From the NCBI RefSeq assembly GCF_013044515.1, contig NZ_JABEPR010000002.1, forward strand, positions 186,001 to 250,000: a stretch of DNA of 64,000 nucleotides. Direction: 5' to 3'. This document shows positions 29,155 through 37,773 of this stretch, piece after piece. The position numbers were made by a program, and so were the translations under genes. Source of the DNA: Sphingomonas sp. ID1715 (GTDB lineage: Bacteria > Pseudomonadota > Alphaproteobacteria > Sphingomonadales > Sphingomonadaceae). The notes beneath the pieces are model-generated. The model searched no databases and was not told the DNA's origin. It saw only the letters and a list, made by a program, of their open reading frames with translations. Numbering within the stretch: the first letter of the stretch is position 1; the number at the start of each line of letters is the position of its first letter.

Positions 29155-29801
29155 AAGCGCATGCCCACCCCGGCGCCGAAGACGAAGGGGTTCAGGTTGA
29201 TGCGCACCCGCTGCGTGCCGGCCGCGGTGGTGTCGAGCCGCGCCGTCGTGTCGATGTCGATATATTTGACGTCGAGGTTCAGGAACAGGTTGCGCCCGAC
29301 GTCCACGTCCACGCCCGCCTGCGCCGCCCAGCCGACGCTGTCGGACATGCGCACCTTCGTCTTGCCCACCGCCGTGACCAGCCCGCGCGAGGCCTTTTCC
29401 GAATAGAAGAGCGTGTAGTTGACGCCAGCGCCGAGATAAGGCCGCACCGGCCCATCCTTCACCGGATGATATTGAAGGGTGAGCGTCGGCGGCAGCACCC
29501 AGGTGGAGGCGAGCTTGCCGATCGTGCCCGTCGTGCCGGTGCGGCCCGACGCGCTGTGCTTGGTGGTCGCGGCGATCAGTTCCAGCCCCCAATGGTCGGC
29601 CGCCATATAGGTAACGTCCACTTCGGGCATGAAGCTGTTGTTGACCGACACGCGCTCACCCGGGAAGGCGGGCAGCACGCTGCCGGACTTCTCGTTCGGC
29701 GCGACCACGATGCCGCGCAGTCGCACCAGAACATCGCCTGCCTCTGCCCACGCAGGAGAAGCGGCCCCCATCAGCATCGCGGCGATGGCCAGATAACGCA
29801 T
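29151..29801 (-). CDS. ompW: OmpW-family outer-membrane protein
   Basis: A 216-residue protein with a signal peptide (YLAIAAMLMGAASPAWAEAG) and an eight-strand OmpW-type barrel. Signatures include WGLELIAATTKH, LPPTLTLQYHP, RPYLGAGVNYTLFYSE and the terminal FVFGAGVGMRF ending in Phe. The ATG at 29801 gives the signal peptide directly. OmpW porins are often induced at low oxygen; an FNR-like box and a candidate FixJ box lie upstream. Confidence 0.9.
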   Translation of the reverse strand: MRYLAIAAMLMGAASPAWAEAGDVLVRLRGIVVAPNEKSGSVLPAFPGERVSVNNSFMPEVDVTYMAADHWGLELIAATTKHSASGRTGTTGTIGKLASTWVLPPTLTLQYHPVKDGPVRPYLGAGVNYTLFYSEKASRGLVTAVGKTKVRMSDSVGWAAQAGVDVDVGRNLFLNLDVKYIDIDTTARLDTTAAGTQRVRINLNPFVFGAGVGMRF

Positions 29802-29860
29802 TGTCTTCGTCCTTTCGTATGTGTCTGCCATCGCGTTAGAAGCGCTCGCCGCAGCGGACT

Positions 29861-29874
29861 TTGATTGGGCGCAA
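29861..29874. promoter_or_regulatory. FNR-box-like site upstream of ompW
   Basis: TTGAT-TGGG-CGCAA: one half site is perfect against TTGAT-N4-ATCAA, the other matches 3 of 5. It is 60 bases upstream of the ompW start, a usual position for activation. Confidence 0.45.
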
Positions 29875-29887
29875 TTTTGGGGGTGAC

Positions 29888-29903
29888 TAAGGGTAAGTCC
29901 CTA
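29888..29903 (+). promoter_or_regulatory. Putative FixJ box C (ompW)
   Basis: TAAGGG-TAAG-TCCCTA, 87 bases upstream of ompW. Weaker than boxes A and B but the spacing and central TAAG match box B. It is also close to palindromic. Confidence 0.35.
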
Positions 29904-30001
29904 TGCGCGCCGATCGGGGCCGATCGCCTTCAGTTGACGAAGGGCTGCGCGTCCCTCGCGCGGAGCGCCGGGGCATCATCTGTGGAGACTGTGCTGGCCT
30001 C

Positions 30002-30202
30002 TCAGGCGAAGAGATTATGCTCGCCGTGCTGCGCGATCGGATCTGGCACCTGAAGCTGGGTCCCCTGCTGCTGATGGCGTCTCACAGACAATCCCAGCAA
30101 CTCGGCTGCGGCAAGAACACCCTCGCCAACGAGCTCAAACGACAACAGCCACAGCCGGAATGCATCGTCGAACAAGCTCGACTGATGATAAACATGGCGC
30201 AT
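30002..30202 (-). CDS. Small protein downstream of fixJ, unknown
   Basis: A 66-residue frame with a good ribosome site (CGGGAGTTTGCC before the ATG at 30202), 66 bases after fixJ on the same strand. The sequence HQSSLFDDAFRLWLLSFELV followed by GEGVLAAAELLGL looks like an amphipathic helical protein, with a Gln/His-rich tail. It has no cysteines, so it is not FixT-like as described in rhizobia. Function unknown; membrane or partner binding is possible. Confidence 0.5.
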   Translation of the reverse strand: MRHVYHQSSLFDDAFRLWLLSFELVGEGVLAAAELLGLSVRRHQQQGTQLQVPDPIAQHGEHNLFA

Positions 30203-30268
30203 GGCAAACTCCCGTTTCATCCACGAAGCTTCCCGCAGCGCTGGCGTTGCCGCTATCCGGATGCCTCC

Positions 30269-30889
30269 TTAAGCCTCCACCACTCCCAATCCGGCGGTGA
30301 AGGCAATGCGTAGCGCCTCCGATAGGCTCTTCACATTCAGCTTTGTCATCAGATTGGCTCGGTGGATCTCGACGGTGCGCGGGCTGATGCCGAGATCATA
30401 GGCAATGGTCTTGTTGGGTAGTCCTTCGACCAGCCCCCGGAGCACATCGCGCTCGCGCGGAGTCAGCACCTCCAGCCGGGTTGCCGCCTCTTGCGCGCGA
30501 AGCTTGCGCACATCGTCTTCCCCGAGCCTCGCAAAGCCTTGGTCGAGCGCCGACATCAACGTTGCCTTCTCGAACGGCTTTTCGATGAAGTCGATCGCGC
30601 CCGCCTTCATCGCCCGAACGGCCAGGTTCACGTCGCCATGCCCGGTCATGATGACGACCGGCAGGGTCACACCCTCGCGCGCCATCGCCTGCTGCACCTC
30701 CAGCCCATCCAGACCGGGCATCCGGATGTCGAGCAATACGCATCCAGGCGAAAGCTTGGTCGCAGCCTTCAGGAATTCCTCGCCGCAAGTGAATTGCTCC
30801 ACCTTGTAGCCCGAGGTGCGCAGCATGAAGTTCAGCGACCTGCGGATCGCCTCGTCGTCGTCGACGATATAGACCTGCTTCTCAGTCAT
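30269..30889 (-). CDS. fixJ: FixJ-type response regulator
   Basis: A 206-residue regulator. The receiver has DDD (10-12), phospho-acceptor Asp54 in [11 protein letters not shown] and Lys104 in FIEKPF. The LuxR-type DNA-binding domain begins [20 protein letters not shown] and contains the FixJ recognition segment [20 protein letters not shown]. It accepts phosphate from FixL at low oxygen and activates genes for microaerobic respiration. Overlaps fixL by 8 bases. Proposed to bind the TCCGTA-N4-TCCGTA repeats in this window. Confidence 0.93.
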   Translation of the reverse strand: MTEKQVYIVDDDEAIRRSLNFMLRTSGYKVEQFTCGEEFLKAATKLSPGCVLLDIRMPGLDGLEVQQAMAREGVTLPVVIMTGHGDVNLAVRAMKAGAIDFIEKPFEKATLMSALDQGFARLGEDDVRKLRAQEAATRLEVLTPRERDVLRGLVEGLPNKTIAYDLGISPRTVEIHRANLMTKLNVKSLSEALRIAFTAGLGVVEA

Positions 30890-32027
30890 TCTGGATCTCG
30901 TCTCCCGCCGCCAGGGTGAACTGGAACGCCGTGCCGCCCAAGGGTGACGGTTCCGCCCAGATTCGCCCGCCCTGTGCCTCGATCATCGTCCGGCAGATGG
31001 AAAGGCCCAATCCCATGCCCGCATCCTTGGTGCTCTGAAACGGTTCGAACAGATTGGCCCGGATGTTTTCGGAAAGGCCGGGGCCGCTGTCGGCGATCGT
31101 GACGTGCACATATTCGCCCTCGCGCTGGGAACGGATCTCGAGCTTCTTGACGGGCGATCCTTCCATCGCCTCGACGGCGTTGCGCACAAGATTGAGCACC
31201 ACCTGCTGAACCTGGATGCGATCGACCAGCACGAGATTGCCGTCTGGATCGAGATCAAGCGACAGATCGAGGCCCCGATCGCCTCCGCCGGCCAGGGCCA
31301 ACGCATTCGCTTCGATGATCAACTTATAGAGGCTTTCCACCCTCCGCTCCGCTTCGCCGCGGGCGATGAAATCGCGTAGACGCCGAACGATCTGACCTGC
31401 CCGGATCGCCTGGTCGGCAGTCTCGTTGAACGCCTCCTTCAGCATCTCGGCCCCGTCCGGGGTCATCTCCTGGCTGAGCAGATCGCGCGAGGCTTCCATA
31501 TAGGTCGATATCGCGCTCAGCGGCTGGTTAAGTTCGTGCGCCAGAGCGGCGGCGAGCGTCCCCATGGCGCTGACCCGCGATACGTGGCCGAGTTCGCTCT
31601 GCAGATCCTGTAGCCGGCGCTCCGTCTGCTGACGCTCCGTCAGGTCCCGGATGAAACCGGTGAACAGCCGCTCCTCTCCAGTGCGGGCCTCGCCGATCGA
31701 CAATTCGATGGGGAAGGTCGATCCGTCTCGCCGCCTTGCTGTCGTGACGCGTCCGATGCCGATAATCCGCCGCTCGCCGGTTCGCTTATAGCGTTCAAGA
31801 TAACCGTCGTGCCGCTCGCGATCAGGCGAGGGCATCAGCATGCTGACATTTTCGCCCAGCACATCTGCCTCGGAATAACCGAACATGCGCTCCGCTGCAG
31901 CGCTAAATGATAGGATCTTGCCTTGGGGGTCGATCACCACCATCGCATCCTGCACAGTGGATAGAATGGAGCGGAGATGAGCCTCGCTTAGGGTGTGAAG
32001 CGATTGAGAAGCAGCGGTCGACGGCAT
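30882..32027 (-). CDS. fixL: FixL-type haem-PAS oxygen sensor kinase
   Basis: A 381-residue soluble kinase. The PAS domain keeps the FixL haem-binding features: proximal His73 in [12 protein letters not shown] and the FG-loop Arg93 in RRIIGIGRV, with [16 protein letters not shown] after it. The kinase has His164 in [13 protein letters not shown], the N box [10 protein letters not shown], and the G boxes [10 protein letters not shown] and [14 protein letters not shown]. No membrane helices are seen, unlike Sinorhizobium FixL but like the Bradyrhizobium type. A candidate FixJ box lies 25 bases upstream, implying autoregulation. Confidence 0.92.
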   Translation of the reverse strand: MPSTAASQSLHTLSEAHLRSILSTVQDAMVVIDPQGKILSFSAAAERMFGYSEADVLGENVSMLMPSPDRERHDGYLERYKRTGERRIIGIGRVTTARRRDGSTFPIELSIGEARTGEERLFTGFIRDLTERQQTERRLQDLQSELGHVSRVSAMGTLAAALAHELNQPLSAISTYMEASRDLLSQEMTPDGAEMLKEAFNETADQAIRAGQIVRRLRDFIARGEAERRVESLYKLIIEANALALAGGGDRGLDLSLDLDPDGNLVLVDRIQVQQVVLNLVRNAVEAMEGSPVKKLEIRSQREGEYVHVTIADSGPGLSENIRANLFEPFQSTKDAGMGLGLSICRTMIEAQGGRIWAEPSPLGGTAFQFTLAAGDEIQND

Positions 32028-32051
32028 CGGCTCATTTCACCGGACGTGCGC

Positions 32052-32067
32052 TCCGTATCAATGCGTA
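32052..32067 (+). promoter_or_regulatory. Putative FixJ box D (fixL / 32103 gene)
   Basis: TCCGTA-TCAA-TGCGTA in the 75-base divergent region, 25 bases from fixL and 35 from the gene at 32103. One mismatch to the repeat consensus. Confidence 0.45.
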
Positions 32068-32102
32068 TTTCGACCTAGCTCTGCAGTGGCCATTTTCAAA
32101 CC

Positions 32103-32474
32103 ATGAAATGGAAGACCATCCGCCTGGAACTGGCCCGATCGCCCCGTTTCCCGAACGGATCGGCGAGTCGTGCCTATCTGCTCCACCTGCCCCTGGACGA
32201 TGAGGGGCTGGTCGACGACGGAGAATTTCGCCGCTCACCCGCGCTTGCGACGGTCCGACGCCATTGGCCCAATGAGCGCGACCGGTCCGGCTATGTCATC
32301 CGCAAGCCGAACGGCTGGGCATTTTCCTATGCCGTAGGTGACGCCGACGACGAGGATCTCTTCCATCTGGAATCGCACCCGCTGAAGCCGGGCGAATATG
32401 TGACCATCACCGAGCCCGACGGCGACCGTTTGCCCTATCGCGTCGTGGCCGCGGAGGGTCAAATGGCGGCATGA
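32103..32474 (+). CDS. Conserved hypothetical protein of microaerobic clusters
   Basis: A 123-residue soluble protein with an N-terminal MKWKTIRLELARSPRFPNGS, a central NGWAFSYAVGDADDEDLF and a beta-rich end PLKPGEYVTITEPDG. No catalytic motif is evident and I assign no function. It overlaps the start of the CoA-transferase gene (ATGA) and is divergent from fixL with a shared candidate FixJ box, so it belongs to the low-oxygen response. Confidence 0.8.
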   Translation: MKWKTIRLELARSPRFPNGSASRAYLLHLPLDDEGLVDDGEFRRSPALATVRRHWPNERDRSGYVIRKPNGWAFSYAVGDADDEDLFHLESHPLKPGEYVTITEPDGDRLPYRVVAAEGQMAA

Positions 32475-33769
32475 ACGCCGCCGATTCGTATGCATCGAAG
32501 CTCGTCAGCGCAGACGCTGCCGTCGCAGCTATCGGAGCCGGCGCGAATGTCGCCATGGGCATGGCGATATCGGAGCCGCCCGCCCTGCTCGCCGCCTTGG
32601 CCAGCCGCGTCGAGCGCGGGAGCCTGCCCGGCTTCAACCTCTGGTATTTTCATTCCCTGCTTCATGCGGGCGCAACGGTGCTGCGCTACGAACTGACGGA
32701 CCGCATCCGCCCCCATTGCATGTTCCTGACCGGCATTGAGCGCGAATTGATGCGCAAGGGTGAAGCGCAAGGCCGTCACCCGGTCGAGTTCGTGCCGACT
32801 GCGTTCAGCGAGGCGCCGCGCATCCTGTCGGAACGGGTCAGCCTCGACGCGTTCATTGTCACGGTCTCACCGATGGACCGGAATGGTTGGTTCACGTTCG
32901 GGACCGGCAACGACTATGCGACCACCGCCGCGCGCGCTGCCAAGCGCCTGATCGTCGAGGTCAACCCGAACATGCCCCGCGTCTTCGGCGACTCGCTGCT
33001 GCATGTTTCCGAAGTCGATGCCATCGTCGAAAACGCCGCGCCGCTTCCCGACCTCGCCTTTCCAATGCCGTCGCCCGAAGACGAGGCCATCGCCCGCACG
33101 ATCGCCGCGATGGTGGATGACGGCGCCTGCCTTCAGATGGGTATCGGCACGCTGCCGAACGCTGTCTGCGCGCTGCTGCATGACCGCAAGGACCTCGGCA
33201 TCCATACCGAGCTGCTGACGCCCGGCCTGGCCAGGCTGGTGGAGAGCGGCGCTGTCACCAACCGGCGCAAAACGACGTACACCGGGCGCAGCGTGTTCAC
33301 CTTCGCGATGGGCGACAAGGCGTTCTACGATTTTCTGGACGACAATCCGTCGATGCACAGCGCGCCGGTCCACATCGTCAACGATCCACGTCACATCGCG
33401 AAGAACGACAATGTGGTGTCGGTGAACGCGACCCTGCAGGTCGACCTGTCCGGCGCGTGCAACTCCGAGCACATGATGGGTCGGCAATATAGCGGCTCGG
33501 GCGGTCAACTCGACTTCGTGCGCGGGGCCAGGGCGTCCAAGGGCGGCAAGTCGATCATCGCCTGCGTTTCCACGGCCAAGGACGGCACGATCTCGCGCAT
33601 CGTGCCCGCGTTGAACGGGCCGGTGACCACGCCCCGCAACGACACGCAGATCGTCGTCACCGAATATGGCTGGACCGACTTGACCGGCAAGTCGCTCCTC
33701 GAGCGCAAGGAAGCCCTGATCGGCATCGCTCACCCGAGGTTCCGGGAAGAGCTCGCCAGCTCCAGCTAG
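32471..33769 (+). CDS. Acetyl-CoA hydrolase / CoA-transferase family enzyme
   Basis: A 432-residue enzyme of the acetyl-CoA hydrolase/4-hydroxybutyrate CoA-transferase family. The glycine-rich N-terminal part (IGAGANVAMGMAISEPP) and the C-terminal half with the catalytic-Glu segment DLSGACNSEHMMG, GGQLDFVRGARASKGGKSI and VTEYGWTDLTG are clear. It would move CoA between acetate and other acids or release acetate, useful for fermentative balance at low oxygen. The exact acid substrate cannot be told. Co-translated with the preceding gene. Confidence 0.88.
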   Translation: MNAADSYASKLVSADAAVAAIGAGANVAMGMAISEPPALLAALASRVERGSLPGFNLWYFHSLLHAGATVLRYELTDRIRPHCMFLTGIERELMRKGEAQGRHPVEFVPTAFSEAPRILSERVSLDAFIVTVSPMDRNGWFTFGTGNDYATTAARAAKRLIVEVNPNMPRVFGDSLLHVSEVDAIVENAAPLPDLAFPMPSPEDEAIARTIAAMVDDGACLQMGIGTLPNAVCALLHDRKDLGIHTELLTPGLARLVESGAVTNRRKTTYTGRSVFTFAMGDKAFYDFLDDNPSMHSAPVHIVNDPRHIAKNDNVVSVNATLQVDLSGACNSEHMMGRQYSGSGGQLDFVRGARASKGGKSIIACVSTAKDGTISRIVPALNGPVTTPRNDTQIVVTEYGWTDLTGKSLLERKEALIGIAHPRFREELASSS

Positions 33770-34221
33770 CGGCGCTTCAGCAGGTGCCTCACGCTGTCCG
33801 CGGCCCGGCGTCCCGGCTCATGCGCGGCGACCTGCTGCTCGAGATCGCGCCGAATGAGCTCGATCTCCACGTCCGTCAGATGCTCAATCCCAATAAAGTC
33901 GTTGCGCGCGGTGCGCATCGCGCGGATCAGTTCGTCGAGCTTCGCCTGCATCGCGGCCGCGTCGCGATTCTGCGAGTTCTGGATCAGGAACACCATCAGG
34001 AAGGTGATGATGGTGGTCGCTGTGTTCACCACGAGCTGCCAGGTATCCGACCATGCGAACAGCGGACCGCTCAAGAGCCAGAGCAGGATCGCTCCCAGCG
34101 CCAGCACAAAGGCGATCGGCTGGCCAGCCAGCATGGCGACGCTGGTGGCGAAGCGCGCAAAGCCACCGGCCCCAGGCAGCCAGGATTTGCGCGGATCAGA
34201 GCCGAAGCGCGATGCGTCCAT
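33766..34221 (-). CDS. Low-affinity iron permease-family membrane protein
   Basis: A 151-residue protein with two membrane helices (PIAFVLALGAILLWLLSGP and WQLVVNTATTIITFLMVFLI) followed by the family sequence QNSQNRDAAAMQAKLDELIR and a soluble helical tail. This is the small bacterial form of the Iron_permease family, whose transport role is not firmly shown. Its start lies within the last 26 bases of the upstream adh gene; its stop overlaps the convergent CoA-transferase stop. Confidence 0.82.
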   Translation of the reverse strand: MDASRFGSDPRKSWLPGAGGFARFATSVAMLAGQPIAFVLALGAILLWLLSGPLFAWSDTWQLVVNTATTIITFLMVFLIQNSQNRDAAAMQAKLDELIRAMRTARNDFIGIEHLTDVEIELIRRDLEQQVAAHEPGRRAADSVRHLLKRR

Positions 34222-35218
34222 CGATCTTCCCTGCCTTCATCCGTGCGAACACGTCATTGATCGCCTCGAGCGGCTTCTCTTCGACATTGGGCACGATCCT
34301 GCCCTCGGCGGCAAAGGCGATCGCTTCCTCAAGATCCTTGCGCGTGCCGACGATGGAGCCCCGAATGGTGAGCCGCTTCAGCACCACGTCGAAGATCGGC
34401 GTCGGGAAGTCACCCGGCGGCAGGCCGACCAGCGCGACAGTCCCCTTGCGACGTGCCATGCCAAGCGCCTGGGCAAAGGCGCCGGTGGAAACGGCGGTGA
34501 CCAGCACGCCGTGCGCCCCGCCGCCGGTGATCCGCTGTGCCTGCTCTACCGCATCGGGGGCGGTGCACTCCACGGTCGCGTCCGCGCCCAGACGTGATGC
34601 GAGGGCCAGTTTGTCGCCGGCGACATCGACAGCCAGCACGTGCAGCCCCATCGCCTTCGCATATTGCACGGCGACATGCCCCAGTCCGCCGATGCCGGAG
34701 ATGACGACCCATTCGCCGGGCCGTGCCTCGGTTTCCTTCAGTCCCTTGTAGGTGGTGACGCCGGCGCAAAGGATCGGCGCCATGCGCACCATGTCGGCAT
34801 CACGCGGCAAGCGACCGAGAAAGGCGGCCGGTGCGACGACATATTCGGCAAAGCCGCCATCGACTCCGTAGCCGGTGTTGCGCTGACGCTCGCACAGCGT
34901 TTCCCAGCCGGCAGTGCAATATTCGCAATGGCCGCAGGCATCGTGAAGCCACGGCGCACCCACGGCATCGCCTTCCTTCAAGTCCCTCACCCCCGCACCC
35001 AACGCCGCGACATAGCCGGCACCTTCATGGCCCGGGATCAAGGGCAGCTTGGGGCGGACCGGCCAGTCCCCGTTCGCGGCATGGAGATCGGTATGGCAGA
35101 CCCCGCAGGCGGCGATCTTGATCAACACCTCACCCGGCCCAGGCTCGCGCACCGGAACCTGCTCGATGGTGAGCGGCTTCCCGAATTCCCGCACCAGGGC
35201 AGCGTGCATCGTCTTCAT
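34196..35218 (-). CDS. adhP: Zinc-dependent alcohol dehydrogenase (AdhP type)
   Basis: A 340-residue medium-chain dehydrogenase that interconverts alcohols and aldehydes with NAD(H). Catalytic zinc ligands are in ACGVCHTDLHAANGDWP and PGHEGAGYV; the structural zinc has the four-Cys lobe CGHCEYCTAGWETLC. The cofactor motif is ISGIGGLGHVAVQYAKAMG. Length and motifs fit the propanol-preferring AdhP group. It may recycle NADH at low oxygen. Upstream lies the inverted repeat CGTAT-N6-ATACG (35264-35279). Confidence 0.92.
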   Translation of the reverse strand: MKTMHAALVREFGKPLTIEQVPVREPGPGEVLIKIAACGVCHTDLHAANGDWPVRPKLPLIPGHEGAGYVAALGAGVRDLKEGDAVGAPWLHDACGHCEYCTAGWETLCERQRNTGYGVDGGFAEYVVAPAAFLGRLPRDADMVRMAPILCAGVTTYKGLKETEARPGEWVVISGIGGLGHVAVQYAKAMGLHVLAVDVAGDKLALASRLGADATVECTAPDAVEQAQRITGGGAHGVLVTAVSTGAFAQALGMARRKGTVALVGLPPGDFPTPIFDVVLKRLTIRGSIVGTRKDLEEAIAFAAEGRIVPNVEEKPLEAINDVFARMKAGKIDGRIALRL

Positions 35219-35263
35219 CTCAAACCCTTTCTCGCCCTCGAGAGTGGTTTTGACGCCGAGATT

Positions 35264-35279
35264 CGTATCCTGGCATACG
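35264..35279. promoter_or_regulatory. Inverted repeat upstream of adhP
   Basis: CGTAT-CCTGGC-ATACG, a perfect 5-bp inverted repeat 46 bases before the adhP start. The TTCGTA half resembles the FixJ-like box, but the second half at 10-bp spacing is poor, so it is kept separate. Confidence 0.3.
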
Positions 35280-35288
35280 CAATGGTCC

Positions 35289-35672
35289 CTAGCGGCGGGC
35301 CAGTGGCATCAGCGCGAAGCCGAGCTGGGCGCCCAAGCCGATCAGACCTTCCGGCGCGGTCAAGGCAGCGATCTGGGCGCTCGAACTCCGCTCGAAGCAA
35401 TAACGGCCGAGCAGCACCTCGGCGCCCATCAGCAGGGCGAAGGCCATCGCGCTCATCGCCACCCTGGCGGAGAAGCGCCTCGGCAAGCCCCAGCGCCGCA
35501 CCGACCAGCCGCAGACCAGCCAAGAAGCCGCGAGCATGAGCGGGACTTCGATCAAGGTCGCGCTGATTGGCCCCAGCCGCGGCATCAGCAACAACACGCG
35601 GACCGTACCGAATGCGAAGCCCAAACCGAAGATGACGCCGGCGTAGAAGATGGCTGCTCGGAGCGTGTTCAT
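35289..35672 (-). CDS. Small four-helix membrane protein, unknown
   Basis: A 127-residue integral membrane protein with about four helices: AAIFYAGVIFGLGFAFGTV, ATLIEVPLMLAASWLVCGW, a third around VAMSAMAFALLMGAEVL and a C-terminal GLIGLGAQLGFALMPL. No signature of a named transporter is visible. It lies between adhP and the universal stress gene and is read toward adhP. Start ATG 35672 (MNTLRAAIFYAG). Confidence 0.75.
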   Translation of the reverse strand: MNTLRAAIFYAGVIFGLGFAFGTVRVLLLMPRLGPISATLIEVPLMLAASWLVCGWSVRRWGLPRRFSARVAMSAMAFALLMGAEVLLGRYCFERSSSAQIAALTAPEGLIGLGAQLGFALMPLARR

Positions 35673-35707
35673 GGCTCTTCTTCCCTGAAGCAGCTGGCAT
35701 CCGGCGA

Positions 35708-35723
35708 TCCGTAGAACTCCTGA
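35708..35723 (+). promoter_or_regulatory. Putative FixJ box E (usp)
   Basis: TCCGTA-GAAC-TCCTGA, 62 bases before the usp start. The first 14 bases with the preceding AT are identical to those at hemA/ccoN (ATCCGTAGAACTCC). Confidence 0.45.
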
Positions 35724-35785
35724 TTCAGACACCTCCCGAGAACCCGTAGGGCTAGGAACGAACGGAAGAACGGAAGAGGTTTGTC

Positions 35786-36586
35786 ATGAAAAACATATTG
35801 CTGCTCGTCCACGACGATGCCGGACAAGAGGCGCGGTTGCAGGCTGCGCTCGACCTGACTCGCGCGCTTTCCGGCCATCTGAACTGCATCGAAGCCGTGC
35901 AACTGCCAGTGATAGTCGATGGCATCGGCGGGAGTGGTATGGCCATCCTGCTCGACGATGAGCGGCAACGCGAAGCCGCCAATCGGGCGGCTCTCGAGCC
36001 GCGGCTTGCCCGCGAAGGCATTAGCTGGAGTTGGACGGACACGACCGGCTATCTACCCGACTGCGTCGCCGAGGCGGCCAAGACGGCTGATCTGGTGGTG
36101 CTCAACCGCAAGATTGATGAAGCGCCCGCTCCCGACATGCGGCACATCGTGTCGGAAGTCCTCACCCAGCGGCACGCGCTCGTCGTGGCAGTCGCCGATT
36201 CCTGCCGAGGGTTCGATGCCGGGGGCAAGGCGATCGTCGCCTGGGACGGTTCCGAACGCGCGATGTCGACCCTGCAGCGCGCTGTGCCCCTGTTGGCACT
36301 CGCCAGCGACGTGAAGATCTTTCAGGTGGGCGAACACTTGGACGATGCGCTGACGGTCGAAGAAGGGGCCACCTACCTGTCCCGCCACGGCATCCATGCC
36401 GAGGTGGAGATCGCGCCGGCGACGAGCAGCATCGCCGTTGCCATCCGCGAGGAAGCAGAGCGCTTCGGCGCGGCTTACCTGGTAATGGGCGCCTATAGCC
36501 ACAGCCGGGTTCGCGAAGCGCTGTTCGGCGGCGTCACGCGCGCGATGCTGAGCGCGTGCAACCTGCCCATGGTGCTCGGTCATTAA
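35786..36586 (+). CDS. Universal stress protein, tandem-domain
   Basis: A 266-residue protein of two UspA-like halves. The first starts MKNILLLVHDDAGQEARLQA; the second contains AIVAWDGSERAMSTLQRAV and ends with the nucleotide-binding pattern YLVMGAYSHSRVREALFGGVTRAML (G-x2-G-x9-GS/T-like). Such proteins are induced by hypoxia and growth arrest and many bind ATP. A decayed paralogue is at 41.4-42.1 kb. A candidate FixJ box lies upstream. Start ATG 35786 after GGAAGAGG. Confidence 0.9.
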   Translation: MKNILLLVHDDAGQEARLQAALDLTRALSGHLNCIEAVQLPVIVDGIGGSGMAILLDDERQREAANRAALEPRLAREGISWSWTDTTGYLPDCVAEAAKTADLVVLNRKIDEAPAPDMRHIVSEVLTQRHALVVAVADSCRGFDAGGKAIVAWDGSERAMSTLQRAVPLLALASDVKIFQVGEHLDDALTVEEGATYLSRHGIHAEVEIAPATSSIAVAIREEAERFGAAYLVMGAYSHSRVREALFGGVTRAMLSACNLPMVLGH

Positions 36587-36597
36587 GGCGTAAGCTC

Positions 36598-37773
36598 GTG
36601 CGAGCAGCGTTTGCGTGCCTGGCCCTGGCGGCAGGCCTCTCGACTTGCCCGTCCCGCGCCCAGGAGCAGGCACCGCGCTGGACCGTAGCGGCCGCGACCG
36701 ACTTGCTGGACGCGATCGCCGCGGCCCGGGCAGAAGGGCTCGACCCGCGCGATTACGAGCCTGAGGAGTTGCGTCGGGCGATTGGCAGCGGTGCAGGGCC
36801 GGCATTGGACGCAGTGGCTTCGGGGCGCTTCATTCACCTTGCGCGCGATTATACGCAGGGCCATGTCGGGCCCGAAGATCGGCTGTCCTGGTTCATTGTC
36901 GGCCCCGCGCTCAGCAAGGCTGCAGGCGAGGCGCTGATGCAGCGCGCCCTTGGTGGCGAACGCATCCGCCCCCTGCTGGCCGAGTTGCTTCCTTCCGATC
37001 AGCGCTATGTCAGGCTGCGTGCCGCCCTGGCAAAGACATCAGCCGGGGACGCGAAGCGACTCCAGGCGATCCGGGTGAACATGGAGCGCTGGCGGTGGCT
37101 CCCCCGGGCACTGGGCGCTCGCCGGCTCGAAACCAACGTGCCGAGCTACTCCGTGACCTTCTACGATGAGGGCCGCGCCGTTGCCATGCACCGTGTGATC
37201 ACTGGCAAGCCCTCGACCCCGACGCCGCAGTTCAGCGCGACTGTAACCGGCATGATCGTCAATCCCTGGTGGGAAGTGCCGAAGAGTATCGTCGCGGAAA
37301 GCATCGGCAAGCTGATCCGAACCCAGCCGGCAACGGCGCGGGCGCGGGGCTATGTGTGGGCGAACGGCGCCGTGCGCCAACGTCCGGGACCCACCAACTC
37401 GCTCGGGCAAATCAAGCTGGTCATGCCCAATCCGTTCAGCATCTATTTGCACGATACGCCGTCCAAGGCGCTGTTCCAGCGGCCGGTGCGGGCGCTCAGC
37501 CATGGCTGTGTCAGGACCGAGAACCCGTTCGATCTGGCCGCCCTGTTGCTGGCCGGGCAGGCGGGCCAAAGTCGCGCCGATCTCGATCGCCTGCTGGCCT
37601 CCGGACAAACAGAGAAGATCGATCTGGCGGCGCCGCTGCCGGTCTACGTCGTCTATTTCACAGCTGAAGCGGATGGCGGCGGCAAGCTCCTCACCTACCC
37701 GGACATCTATGGTCGGGACGATGTGGTCGCAGCCGAGCTCGTCGACCGCGGCGCTCTCGACTTCGCCGGTTAA
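36598..37773 (+). CDS. L,D-transpeptidase (YcbB/LdtD-like)
   Basis: A 391-residue exported enzyme that makes 3-3 cross-links in peptidoglycan or attaches proteins to it. Signal peptide AAFACLALAAGLSTCPSRA is followed by a helical N-terminal domain, NMERWRWLPRALGARRLETN, and the YkuD catalytic domain with the active-site Cys in ALSHGCVRTENPFDLA. The N-terminal region is shorter than in E. coli YcbB and has no obvious PG-binding domain. GTG 36598 is chosen since it starts the signal peptide; an upstream GTG at 36556 would overlap usp. Stop overlaps the convergent next gene. Confidence 0.88.
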   Translation: MRAAFACLALAAGLSTCPSRAQEQAPRWTVAAATDLLDAIAAARAEGLDPRDYEPEELRRAIGSGAGPALDAVASGRFIHLARDYTQGHVGPEDRLSWFIVGPALSKAAGEALMQRALGGERIRPLLAELLPSDQRYVRLRAALAKTSAGDAKRLQAIRVNMERWRWLPRALGARRLETNVPSYSVTFYDEGRAVAMHRVITGKPSTPTPQFSATVTGMIVNPWWEVPKSIVAESIGKLIRTQPATARARGYVWANGAVRQRPGPTNSLGQIKLVMPNPFSIYLHDTPSKALFQRPVRALSHGCVRTENPFDLAALLLAGQAGQSRADLDRLLASGQTEKIDLAAPLPVYVVYFTAEADGGGKLLTYPDIYGRDDVVAAELVDRGALDFAG

